Positions 1 to 6,603 of a stretch of DNA of 10,456 bases are shown in pieces. Source of the stretch: Candidatus Methylomirabilota bacterium (GTDB lineage: Bacteria > Methylomirabilota > Methylomirabilia > Methylomirabilales > Methylomirabilaceae); NCBI GenBank assembly GCA_003105305.1, contig PQAQ01000158.1, positions 1 to 10,456 of the forward strand, given 5' to 3'. The position numbers and the translations under genes were made by a program. Position 1 is the stretch's first letter; the number at the start of each line of letters is the position of its first letter. The notes under the pieces were generated by a model, which worked only from the letters and a program-made list of their open reading frames with translations, was not told where the DNA came from and did not search any database.

Positions 1-261
1 CTGGTGTGCAAGGGGATGCCGTTCCGACAGGCGCACGAGGTGGTGGGTATTCTTGTCGGAAGCGCGCTTGCGAGGCGGTGTCGACTCGAGGAGTTGTCGC
101 TGAAGGAGTTGCAGACCGCCTCCCCATTGCTTGAGAAGGATGTCTTTGCCTACATCGCGCTCGAGGCCTGTATTGAAAGACGGACGGCTGTCGGCGGAAC
201 CGCGACGGGCGCGGTGAAAAAGGCGATCAGCGCCGCCAAAACCAGACTTCGGAGTCGGTAA
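1..261 (+). CDS. argH: Argininosuccinate lyase, C-terminal fragment (5' end outside window)
   Basis: The frame is open from the first base and ends at TAA 259-261, giving the last 86 residues of a protein that begins upstream. The fragment carries the C-terminal helical domain typical of argininosuccinate lyase: a KGMPFRQAHEVVG stretch, then a LSLKELQ/SPLLEKDV segment and the closing RRTAVGGTATGAV motif that precedes a basic tail. The enzyme splits argininosuccinate into arginine and fumarate, the last step of arginine synthesis, as a cytoplasmic homotetramer. The catalytic serine loop lies upstream of the window and cannot be checked. The stop is followed after one base by the ATG of the lipoprotein gene, so the two are probably cotranscribed. 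The family call is secure; an internal GTG at position 4 is not the true start. Confidence 0.93.
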   Translation: MVCKGMPFRQAHEVVGILVGSALARRCRLEELSLKELQTASPLLEKDVFAYIALEACIERRTAVGGTATGAVKKAISAAKTRLRSR

Positions 262-262
262 G

Positions 263-1309
263 ATGCGGATTCGCCAGCTCATTGGTGCGGTGTTGCTCGG
301 CGTGCTGATACTGTCCGGGTGCGGCAAGGCCGGTCCGCCTGTGGTTCCGATTCTGGTAGAGCCGTCGCCGCCGACCGACCTGACGGCGCTCGTGCGGAGC
401 CGCACGGTTATCCTCGCATGGACGAGGCCGAAGACCAATGTTGACGGCACGGCGCTGAAATACCTGTCTGCATTCCAAATCTCCAGACGGCAAACGGTCC
501 CCAAGACCACCGCCTTTTCGGTCATTGCTATCGTGAAGGCTGAGAAGCCGGAGAACGCGCTCGTGACGGGCGATCGGTATGCCTTTACGGATAGCAGTGC
601 GGTTGTAGGTTCCAGGTACACCTATACCGTCGAGGCGGTGAGTCGGCGAGGGGTCGTCGGGCCGTCGTCACCGGACGTAACCGCCCTTGTTACGGTCGAG
701 ATCGAGGCTCCATCCAACCTGCGGGCCGAGGCCGGCGAACGCGCCGTCCGCCTCTCATGGATTGCGCCGGTACGGCGAGCCGATGGAAGTCGATTGAAGG
801 TGGTTCCGAGGTACAATATCTATCGGGGCACGATCCCCCGTCAGTACGGTTCCTCCCCGGTCAATCGAGAGCCCATCCGCGGCACGCAGTTCCATGACGC
901 AAATCTGGTCAACGACCAGACCTACTACTACCGCGTGGCAGCCGTCGAGAGCCAGGAACCGCCTTGGCAAGAAGGGCTGCCGTCCGGCGAGGTGGCTGTC
1001 ACACCGATTGACCTGACGCCTCCGGCCCCTCCACAACACGTCCGGGCCGTTGTCGGTCCCGGCCTTGTCGTCTCGCTGAGTTGGGAGCTGAATCGTGAAC
1101 CGGATCTGCTTGGCTATCACGTCTATCGAAGCGATACTCCGGAAAGCCCTCCGCGGCGACTGACGGCCACTCCGCTCAAATCGCCCACCTTCACCGACCC
1201 TTCGGTCCGATCGGGCGGTCGATACCTCTACACCGTGACTGCCGTCGACACCTCGTCCCGACACAACGAAAGCGTCGCCTCGCAGGTCGTCGAGGCCCGC
1301 GTTCCGTAG
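263..1309 (+). CDS. Outer-envelope lipoprotein with LptM-like N-terminus and three fibronectin type III domains
   Basis: This 348-residue protein starts with a short basic n-region, a hydrophobic segment (about residues 6-16) and the lipobox LSGC with Cys20 as the lipidation site, so it is a predicted signal peptidase II substrate anchored in the envelope. The mature protein opens with CGKAGPP, resembling the CGxxGPL opening of the small LptM/YifL lipoproteins that often sit near argH, lysA or dapF. Three FN3-like beta-sandwich repeats follow, at about 33-143, 148-248 and 253-348; each begins with a proline-rich linker and PxxLxA-type strand, has a central Trp (LAW, LSW, LSW), and ends with a Y(T/R)V-A-V strand. 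The start is fixed by the signal peptide and by 1-nt spacing from argH. No enzyme domain is seen. Its role may be protein-protein or carbohydrate contact at the envelope, which is inference; no binding partner is evident. Confidence 0.82.
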   Translation: MRIRQLIGAVLLGVLILSGCGKAGPPVVPILVEPSPPTDLTALVRSRTVILAWTRPKTNVDGTALKYLSAFQISRRQTVPKTTAFSVIAIVKAEKPENALVTGDRYAFTDSSAVVGSRYTYTVEAVSRRGVVGPSSPDVTALVTVEIEAPSNLRAEAGERAVRLSWIAPVRRADGSRLKVVPRYNIYRGTIPRQYGSSPVNREPIRGTQFHDANLVNDQTYYYRVAAVESQEPPWQEGLPSGEVAVTPIDLTPPAPPQHVRAVVGPGLVVSLSWELNREPDLLGYHVYRSDTPESPPRRLTATPLKSPTFTDPSVRSGGRYLYTVTAVDTSSRHNESVASQVVEARVP

Positions 1310-1317
1310 CGTATCCC

Positions 1318-1335
1318 ACGCCGCCGATCCGGCGT
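1318..1335 (+). terminator. Short hairpin after the argH-lipoprotein unit, weak terminator candidate
   Basis: ACGCCG (1318-1323) and CGGCGT (1330-1335) are perfect reverse complements around a six-base loop, starting 8 nt after the lipoprotein stop. A hairpin here could end the argH transcript, but no T-run follows, so it is not a standard intrinsic terminator. It may be fortuitous in a G+C-rich spacer. Confidence 0.22.
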
Positions 1336-1340
1336 AAACC

Positions 1341-1370
1341 TTGTCGCCGTAACGCGCCGTATGTTACGAT
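1341..1370 (+). promoter_or_regulatory. Weak sigma70-like promoter for the selB operon, overlapped by a dyad
   Basis: TTGTCG (1341-1346) and TACGAT (1365-1370) match four of six bases each of the -35 and -10 consensus, with an 18-nt spacer. Transcription would begin near 1377, only a few bases before the selB ATG at 1380, so the message would be leaderless or nearly so; this agrees with the lack of a clear ribosome binding site before selB. A perfect inverted repeat, CGTAAC-N9-GTTACG (1348-1368), lies across the spacer and -10 and could be an operator. The promoter match is modest and is an inference; the dyad itself is directly visible. Confidence 0.35.
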
Positions 1371-1379
1371 GACGTCGCG

Positions 1380-3287
1380 ATGAAGCATATGATCGTCGGG
1401 ACGGCAGGGCATATCGATCACGGCAAGACCGCGCTCGTCAAGGCTCTGACCGGCATCGATACCGACCGGTTGAAGGAGGAGCAGGAACGGGGCATCTCCA
1501 TTGAACTGGGGTTTGCCGGCCTGGCTCTGTCTGACGACCTCCATCTCGGGATTGTCGATGTGCCGGGACATGAACGGTTCGTCAAGACGATGCTGGCCGG
1601 CGTCGGCGGGATCGATCTGGTGGTGCTGGTTATTGCCGCCGACGAGGGGGTGATGCCGCAGACGCGGGAGCACCTGCATATCTGCGAGCTGCTTCAGGTC
1701 AAGCGCGGCGTGGTGGCGCTAACGAAGGCCGATCTCGTCGAGCCCGATTGGTTGGAGATGGTGCGGACCGATCTGAAGGGGTTCCTGGCCGGGACGTTTC
1801 TTGAGGGCGCGCCGGTCGTCGCCATATCGGCTGTCACCGGACAGGGAATCCCTCAATTAAGAGCGGTCCTGCGCGAGGCCGCCGAGACGATCGAGCCGAG
1901 GCGCGATGACGGGGTGTTTCGTCTTCCGATCGATCGCGTCTTCACCATCAAAGGGTTTGGCACGGTGGTGACCGGCACCCTGTGGTCTGGAACAGTGCGA
2001 GTCGGCGACGATGTGGTTGTCCTGCCTCGAGAGTTGCATTCTAGGGTTCGGCGGCTTCAGGTCCACGGTCAGACAGTGGAGCAGGCGTGGGCCGGGCAGC
2101 GGATCGCCGTTAACCTGCCCGGTGTCGATGTCGATCAGCTCAATCGAGGCGACCTCCTGGTCTTTCCGGGCAGTTTGACGCCGACGATGACCTTCGATGT
2201 CTCGTTGGCTCTCCTGAAGGACGCGCCGCGCGCCCTACGAAATCGGGCGAGGGTCCGGTTCCACGTGGGGACAAGCGAGATTCTGGCTCGAGTCGTCCTG
2301 CTCGATCGCGAGGAACTGAACCCCGGCGACGAGACATTCGCCCACGTGCGGCTGGAGGCGATGGCCGGCGCCATGGCCGGCGACCGGTATGTGATTCGAA
2401 GTTACTCGCCTGCCGTTACGATCGGGGGCGGAAGCATCCTCGATCCGAACCCGCCGACCCGGCGTCGGGCCAAGGCGTCGCTGCTCGAACACCTCAAGGT
2501 CCTGCAGACCGGCTCATCAGGTCAGCAGGTTGAGCGCCTGCTGGCGCAGGCCGGTCCGACGCCGATCTCGCTGGATGCGCTCAGGGTATCAGCCAGCGTA
2601 GATGAAACCACGCTGCGGCGAGAGCTCGCGCGTCTTGTTGAGGGCGGTGCGGCTATGGCGTTGGGAGCGAAAGGTGATCCGGGCTACATTCACCGGTCAC
2701 ACTATGATCGTGTGGCAGGCGAGATCCTGTCCCGTCTGGAAGACTTCCACAAGCATGAACCCCTTAAGGAAGGGCTGCCGAAGGAAGAGCTGCGATCCAA
2801 GCTACATCAGGTTGGGCCGGTTCTGTTCGCTCGCTTGCTGCAGGACCTCATCGAGACGCGCCACATCGTCATCGACCGGGAGAAGGTGCGACATTTCCTG
2901 CATCGCCCCACGCTCTCAGCTCCGGAACAGGCTGTCAAGGATCGATTGGCCGCGATCTATCGGCATGCAGCTCTTCGGCCGCCGGATCTGGAGGCGGCGC
3001 TCACCCAGGCCGGAGCAGACCGCAAGAGCGGGCTTACGATCTTTCGCCGTCTTGTCGACGAGGGGGAAGTCATCAAAATCAAAGACAACTTCTATCTTCA
3101 CCGCGACCACTACAATCATGCGAAGGAGCTGCTCCTCAACCACTTCACGCTCCATGCTGCCATTTCGGTTCAGCAGTTCAAGGAGCTTCTGGGGATCAGT
3201 CGAAAGTTCGCGATCCCCTTTCTGGAGCACTTCGATGGCGTGAAACTAACCCGTCGGCACAATGATGAGCGGGTCCTCTACACGTAG
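1380..3287 (+). CDS. selB: Selenocysteine-specific translation elongation factor SelB
   Basis: SelB is the GTPase that brings selenocysteinyl-tRNA(Sec) to in-frame UGA codons by binding the SECIS hairpin of the mRNA. This 635-residue protein has the full family layout. The GTPase domain shows G1 GHIDHGKT (10-17), the switch region around [11 protein letters not shown] (36-46), G3 DVPGHE (60-65), G4 TKAD (115-118, the SelB-like variant of NKxD) and an SAVTG G5. EF-Tu-like beta-barrel domains follow (about 170-345, with [17 protein letters not shown] and later [12 protein letters not shown]). The C-terminal third contains the winged-helix repeats that bind SECIS RNA, ending in the typical [13 protein letters not shown] and TRR segments. 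The length is normal for the family. ATG 1380 is the first start; ATG 1389 is also possible, and neither has a strong Shine-Dalgarno site. It heads a tight cluster with tatA and ugd. Its presence implies selenoproteins elsewhere; none is encoded here. Confidence 0.95.
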   Translation: MKHMIVGTAGHIDHGKTALVKALTGIDTDRLKEEQERGISIELGFAGLALSDDLHLGIVDVPGHERFVKTMLAGVGGIDLVVLVIAADEGVMPQTREHLHICELLQVKRGVVALTKADLVEPDWLEMVRTDLKGFLAGTFLEGAPVVAISAVTGQGIPQLRAVLREAAETIEPRRDDGVFRLPIDRVFTIKGFGTVVTGTLWSGTVRVGDDVVVLPRELHSRVRRLQVHGQTVEQAWAGQRIAVNLPGVDVDQLNRGDLLVFPGSLTPTMTFDVSLALLKDAPRALRNRARVRFHVGTSEILARVVLLDREELNPGDETFAHVRLEAMAGAMAGDRYVIRSYSPAVTIGGGSILDPNPPTRRRAKASLLEHLKVLQTGSSGQQVERLLAQAGPTPISLDALRVSASVDETTLRRELARLVEGGAAMALGAKGDPGYIHRSHYDRVAGEILSRLEDFHKHEPLKEGLPKEELRSKLHQVGPVLFARLLQDLIETRHIVIDREKVRHFLHRPTLSAPEQAVKDRLAAIYRHAALRPPDLEAALTQAGADRKSGLTIFRRLVDEGEVIKIKDNFYLHRDHYNHAKELLLNHFTLHAAISVQQFKELLGISRKFAIPFLEHFDGVKLTRRHNDERVLYT

Positions 3288-3310
3288 GAGGCCGCAATGG
3301 AGGAAGGCGT

Positions 3311-3517
3311 ATGTTCGGGCTGGGCTTTTCAGAGTTGTTAATTATTCTCGTCATTGTGATGGTCATTTTTGGCGCCGGCCGGCTGCCGGAACTTGGCAGT
3401 GGCCTCGGCAAGGCCATTCGGGGCTTCAAGGATTCATTGGCGGGCAAGGACGCCATCGATGTGACGCCGAAGAAGGAGAAGGGCGAGGGCAAGCGATCGG
3501 GCGAAAAAAAGGCATAA
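3311..3517 (+). CDS. tatA: Twin-arginine translocase subunit TatA/E
   Basis: A 68-residue protein with the complete TatA pattern: a short periplasmic N-terminus with Glu8 in FSELLIIL, one transmembrane helix (about 7-21), the FG hinge (Phe20-Gly21), then the AGRLPELGSGLGKAIRGFK amphipathic helix (22-40) and a Lys/Glu-rich cytoplasmic tail. TatA oligomerises at the inner membrane with TatC (and TatB where present) to pass folded proteins with twin-arginine signals. A strong ribosome binding site, GGAGGA (3299-3304), lies 6 nt before the ATG and fixes the start. It sits 23 nt after selB and 31 nt before ugd, so it is probably in the selB transcript. No tatC or tatB is in the window, so the partners must be elsewhere. 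TatA versus TatE/TatB is decided by the short length and GRLPELG motif. Confidence 0.94.
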   Translation: MFGLGFSELLIILVIVMVIFGAGRLPELGSGLGKAIRGFKDSLAGKDAIDVTPKKEKGEGKRSGEKKA

Positions 3518-3548
3518 CGACCTGCGTGAAGAGCTGAGGAGTCAACTG

Positions 3549-4871
3549 ATGAATATCGCCATTGTCGGAACCGGTTATGTGGGGCTGGTCACCGGGGTAT
3601 GCTTTGCGGAGTTCGGCCTGCACGTGACCGCCGTGGACACGAATGAGGAGCGTATCGCCCGCTTGGCGAACGGAGAGGCCCTGATTTACGAGCCGCAGTT
3701 GGGCGAGATGTTGCGCAGGAATTTGCGGCAGGGCCGTATTCAGTTTACGGCCGACACGGCGCGCGCGGTGAGGGAGTCGCTCGTCATCTTCATCGCCGTT
3801 GGAACCCCCTCCAAGGATGACGGATCCGCCGATCTCCGTTACGTTGAGGAGGTGGCCCGAACCGTAGCGGGCAACCTGAACGGATATAAAGTCATCGTCA
3901 CCAAGAGCACCGTCCCGGTAGGAACCGGACGGAGAATCCAGCGCATTGTTCATGAAGAGATCAGAGCCGGATCGCAGGGAGTATTTGACGTCGCCTCTAA
4001 CCCGGAATTCCTGCGCGAGGGATCGGCGATTGAGGACTTCTTGCGACCCAACCGGGTTGTCATCGGGGCGGATAGCCCGCAGGCCGTTGCCATCCTCCAG
4101 GACCTGTATCGACCCCTGTATCTTATCGAGGTTCCGTTTGTCATCACCACGATTGAAGCCGCCGAACTGATCAAGTACGCCTCGAACAGTTTCCTGGCTA
4201 CTAAGGTTACCTTTATGAACGAAATGGCCAACCTGTGCGAGGCGCTGGGAGTGGATGTTCACGTGGTCGCCAGGGGGATGGGGCTCGACCATCGGATCGG
4301 CCCGAAGTTCCTGCATCCGGGTCCCGGATATGGCGGTTCCTGTTTTCCCAAAGATACCTCGGCGCTGGTGACGATTGCGAGAGCGCACGGGTGCCCGACC
4401 CGTCTGGTTGAAACCGTTGTGGATGTCAACGAGCAGCAGAGGCTTCGGATGGTGCAGAAGATTGTCGGCGCCCTGGGGGCCTCTTCAGATCCCGGCTCTC
4501 TCATGGGGATCACGATAGGGATGCTCGGTTTGGCCTTCAAGCCGAATACGGACGACGTCAGACAATCGCCTGCCGTCGTGATTATCAGCGAACTGCAGCG
4601 GTTGGGTGCGGATGTGCAGGCCTTTGATCCCGCCGCGATGGAGCAGGCGCGGCGTGTTATGCCGAAGGTTGATTATCGGGAAGACGCCTACAGCGCGGTT
4701 GAGGGGGCGGACGCGCTGGTGTTGGCGACCGAATGGAATCAGTTCCGTAATCTCGACTTGGAGAGAATTAAGGGGCTGATGCGCCGCCCGATCCTGGTTG
4801 ATCTGCGGAACGTCTATGATCCTGAGCGCGTACGCCTGCTGGGATTCACATATTGCGGGGTCGGACGATAA
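3549..4871 (+). CDS. ugd: UDP-glucose 6-dehydrogenase
   Basis: This 440-residue enzyme oxidises UDP-glucose to UDP-glucuronate with two NAD+, supplying precursors for capsule, exopolysaccharide or LPS sugars. Visible family features are the N-terminal Rossmann motif GTGYVGL (7-13), Thr118 followed by STVPVGTG (120-127), Glu153 in SNPEFLREG, Lys209 and Asn213 in IKYASN, the catalytic Cys265 in GPGYGGSCFPKD, and the C-terminal UDP-binding segment with Lys331 in FKPNTDDVRQSP. All expected catalytic residues are present and the length is typical. GDP-mannose dehydrogenase is a related alternative, but the motif set and length favour UDP-glucose. The start has a good ribosome binding site, TGAGGAG (3535-3541), 7 nt before ATG. 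It is the last gene of the selB-tatA-ugd cluster; no glycosyltransferase lies nearby to indicate the polymer. Confidence 0.93.
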   Translation: MNIAIVGTGYVGLVTGVCFAEFGLHVTAVDTNEERIARLANGEALIYEPQLGEMLRRNLRQGRIQFTADTARAVRESLVIFIAVGTPSKDDGSADLRYVEEVARTVAGNLNGYKVIVTKSTVPVGTGRRIQRIVHEEIRAGSQGVFDVASNPEFLREGSAIEDFLRPNRVVIGADSPQAVAILQDLYRPLYLIEVPFVITTIEAAELIKYASNSFLATKVTFMNEMANLCEALGVDVHVVARGMGLDHRIGPKFLHPGPGYGGSCFPKDTSALVTIARAHGCPTRLVETVVDVNEQQRLRMVQKIVGALGASSDPGSLMGITIGMLGLAFKPNTDDVRQSPAVVIISELQRLGADVQAFDPAAMEQARRVMPKVDYREDAYSAVEGADALVLATEWNQFRNLDLERIKGLMRRPILVDLRNVYDPERVRLLGFTYCGVGR

Positions 4872-4957
4872 CTGCGAGGCAACACGATTAGGCAATACAT
4901 GTCTTTAGCAACTTACATTGCGGAGCGATTATAACAGTCTCTGAGCAGTTTTTCTGC
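4872..4957. other. AT-richer spacer after ugd with no recognisable gene or terminator
   Basis: The 3' side of ugd is followed by a stretch that is visibly richer in A+T than the coding sequence. It contains a lone TATAAC (4930-4935) without a convincing -35, and a small AGCAG-T5-CTGCT hairpin (4944-4958) without a trailing T-run. No tRNA, small gene or firm intrinsic terminator could be supported. Confidence 0.5.
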
Positions 4958-4987
4958 TTGACCGTCAGTGTTGCATTTTAGTACACT
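4958..4987 (+). promoter_or_regulatory. Sigma70-type promoter for the pnt transhydrogenase operon
   Basis: TTGACC (4958-4963) matches five of six bases of the -35 consensus and TACACT (4982-4987) four of six of the -10, separated by 18 nt in an A+T-richer stretch. This is the best promoter-like sequence in the window and lies in the only large intergenic gap. Transcription would start around 4994, giving a leader of about 170 nt before pntAA. It is predicted from sequence only. Confidence 0.5.
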
Positions 4988-4988
4988 G
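4966..4988. promoter_or_regulatory. Inverted repeat CAGTGT-N11-ACACTG, candidate operator of the pnt promoter
   Basis: CAGTGT (4966-4971) and ACACTG (4983-4988) are perfect reverse complements spaced by 11 nt, with arm centres 17 bp apart, a geometry suited to a dimeric helix-turn-helix regulator. The repeat covers the spacer and -10 of the predicted pnt promoter, so a bound protein would block RNA polymerase. I do not recognise it as the site of a named regulator; it is close to but one base longer than the TGT-N10-ACA spacing of NifA sites. No regulator gene is adjacent. Confidence 0.4.
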
Positions 4989-4995
4989 TGCCGCC

Positions 4996-5040
4996 ATGGC
5001 TGCTCCGAAGGCGCGTAAATTCACGTCGTTTGCGGAATAG
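4996..5040 (+). CDS. Possible 14-codon leader ORF in the pnt leader
   Basis: ATG 4996 opens a short frame that ends at TAG 5038-5040 and would encode MAAPKARKFTSFAE. It begins about 2 nt after the predicted transcription start, so it would be translated as a leaderless mRNA if real. It has no run of one regulatory amino acid as in a classic attenuator, and no known leader peptide is recognised. A chance ORF of this length is common, so this is only a candidate. Confidence 0.15.
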   Translation: MAAPKARKFTSFAE

Positions 5041-5165
5041 CCCCCCTTAGTCCGGAAAATCGCCACCGAGCCTGTCACGTCCGGGGGTCTCGAAGAGTCA
5101 TCACGATCATTGGAGTAAGAACGAGTGTGGAGCAACCATCTAACCCTATTGAAGAGAGTCGATAG
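5041..5165 (+). other. Long 5' leader of the pnt operon
   Basis: This untranslated part of the predicted leader has a C6 run (5041-5046) that can pair with a G5 run (5083-5087), and little else that forms a convincing fold by eye. A weak purine-rich GAAGAGAG (about 5151-5158) precedes the pntAA ATG at 5166 and can serve as its ribosome binding site. I cannot match it to a known riboswitch class. Confidence 0.3.
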
Positions 5166-6317
5166 ATGAGGGTTGCAGTTCTGAAGGAGATCGAGCCGGG
5201 GGAAAAGCGCGTTGCGATCATCCCGGAAACGGTCAAGCGACTGGTCAAAAAGGGGGTCGAGGTCTCTGTGGGGTCCGGCGCCGGTGAAGGATCGTGTTTC
5301 CGGGATGGGGAGTATGAGGAGGCCGGCGCCACAATAGAGTCTTCCGCAGAAGCGCTGCTGGCGACCGCAGACGTCATCATGAAGATTCAGCGCCCAACCC
5401 CGGGTGAACTGCTGAACATTCGAGAGGGTACGACGATCATCAGTCTTCTGTATCCGCTGATCAACCAGGACCTCGTTCATACACTTGTTGCCCGCAAGAT
5501 TACCGCGATTGCGGTCGATAGCATCCCTCGGACGACGCTGGCTCAGATGATGGATGTGCTAAGTTCGCAGGCGACGATAGCCGGATACTATGCGGTCATT
5601 ATGGCGGCGTACACGCTCCCGAAGTTCTTTCCCATGCTGATGACCGCCGCGGGGACGATTGCGCCGGCGAAGGTACTGATCCTGGGCGCCGGCGTCGCCG
5701 GTCTTCAGGCGATCGCTACCGCGAGGCGGCTCGGCGCGGCGGTCGAGGCGTTCGACACGCGAAAGGTTGTAAGACAGCAGGTAGAAAGTTTAGGGGCGCG
5801 ATTTGTTGAGGTGGACATCGCCGAGGACGCGCAGACAGCGAGCGGGTACGCTAAGGAGCTGTCTGAAGAGTACAAACGGCGACAGGCGGAACTGCTTCAT
5901 CGGCACATTGCCAAATCCGACGTCTGCATCACGACCGCGCTTATCCCCGGCCAGCGCGCGCCCATCCTGATTACGGAAGAGATGGTTCAGGCTATGAGAC
6001 CCGGCTCGGTGATTGTGGACCTTGCGGCGGAGCAGGGCGGCAACTGCGCGCTGACCGAGCCCGGCGATGAGGTCGTCAAGCACGGGGTTACGATTGTCGG
6101 TCGCTTGAATCTGCCCAGCCGCCTGGCAGTCCACGCAAGCCAGATGTACTCGCGCAACATGGAAAAGCTCCTCCTGCACCTGATGGGCGACGGCAGGTTG
6201 AAGCTGAATCTCCAAGATGAGATCACCCAGGGATGCGTGATTACGCTCGGGGGTGAGATTGTGCAGCCGAAAGTCAGGGAACTCCTGTCCCGGAAAGGGG
6301 AATCCCATGCAAGCTGA
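5166..6317 (+). CDS. pntAA: NAD(P) transhydrogenase alpha subunit part 1, NAD(H)-binding domain I
   Basis: This 383-residue protein is the soluble NAD(H)-binding domain (dI) of proton-translocating transhydrogenase, of the split three-subunit type. It starts with the alanine-dehydrogenase-like MRVAVLKEIEPGEKRVA block, continues with the MDVLSSQATIAGYYAV segment, and has the Rossmann motif GAGVAG (174-179) ending in AFDTR, which suits NAD(H) rather than NADP(H). The C-terminal part has the EQGGNC...LTEPG and NLPSRLAVHAS mobile-loop region typical of dI. There is no membrane segment, and the dII helices are on the next gene. Alanine dehydrogenase is a homologous alternative ruled out by the pntAB and pntB neighbours. 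It heads the operon behind the promoter at 4958-4987 and overlaps pntAB by 11 nt. Confidence 0.94.
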   Translation: MRVAVLKEIEPGEKRVAIIPETVKRLVKKGVEVSVGSGAGEGSCFRDGEYEEAGATIESSAEALLATADVIMKIQRPTPGELLNIREGTTIISLLYPLINQDLVHTLVARKITAIAVDSIPRTTLAQMMDVLSSQATIAGYYAVIMAAYTLPKFFPMLMTAAGTIAPAKVLILGAGVAGLQAIATARRLGAAVEAFDTRKVVRQQVESLGARFVEVDIAEDAQTASGYAKELSEEYKRRQAELLHRHIAKSDVCITTALIPGQRAPILITEEMVQAMRPGSVIVDLAAEQGGNCALTEPGDEVVKHGVTIVGRLNLPSRLAVHASQMYSRNMEKLLLHLMGDGRLKLNLQDEITQGCVITLGGEIVQPKVRELLSRKGESHAS

Positions 6318-6603
6318 GCTCCTGTTTGCCTTCTACATCTTCATGCTGGCCGCCTTTTTAGGCTTCCAGATTATCTCAAAGGTCCCGCCGCTCCTGCACA
6401 CGCCGCTGATGTCTGCGACGAATGCCATCTCGGGTATCTCGCTGGTCGGCTCGTTAGTAGCAGCAGGGGCCCACTACAATCCGGTCAGTACGGCCCTGGG
6501 ATTCATTGCGGTGACGGCCGCGACGATCAATGTGGTCGGCGGCTTCATGATTACAGATCGAATGTTGAAGATGTTCAAGAAGAAGGAAGGGAAGAAGCCG
6601 TGA
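6307..6603 (+). CDS. pntAB: NAD(P) transhydrogenase alpha subunit part 2, membrane subunit
   Basis: A 98-residue membrane protein that supplies the alpha-side helices of the proton channel (domain II). Three hydrophobic helices are visible at about 4-22, 36-54 and 61-80, with the family-conserved VPPLLHTPLMSATNAISGI loop between the first two and a Lys-rich cytoplasmic tail. The ATG at 6307 is preceded by AAAGGGG (6294-6300) and lies inside the last codons of pntAA; longer in-frame starts upstream would add a polar extension atypical of the family. Its stop overlaps the GTG of pntB in a GTGA junction, so translation of the three subunits is probably coupled. The size matches the split-subunit transhydrogenases of the Rhodospirillum type. 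Confidence 0.93.
   Translation: MQAELLFAFYIFMLAAFLGFQIISKVPPLLHTPLMSATNAISGISLVGSLVAAGAHYNPVSTALGFIAVTAATINVVGGFMITDRMLKMFKKKEGKKP

Noticed and set aside
2602..3243. 213-codon + strand frame inside selB
   Set aside because: It is out of frame with the intact SelB C-terminal domains and gives an Arg/Ser-rich product, as expected of a shadow.
3426..4388. Long antisense open frame of 320 codons opposite tatA and ugd
   Set aside because: It lies almost wholly within the ugd gene, which has all family motifs; the antisense product has no recognisable domain and its composition is typical of a shadow frame in G+C-rich DNA.
4892..4921. GCAAT...ATTGC inverted repeat after ugd
   Set aside because: Five-base arms with a 20-nt loop are expected by chance and no promoter overlaps them.
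4944..4958. AGCAG-T5-CTGCT hairpin as a ugd terminator
   Set aside because: The T-run is in the loop rather than after the stem, and the stem has only five pairs.
4872..5165. tRNA-Sec or another RNA gene in the ugd-pntAA gap, given the nearby selB
   Set aside because: No cloverleaf with TTC arm or CCA-ready acceptor could be found by eye on either strand.
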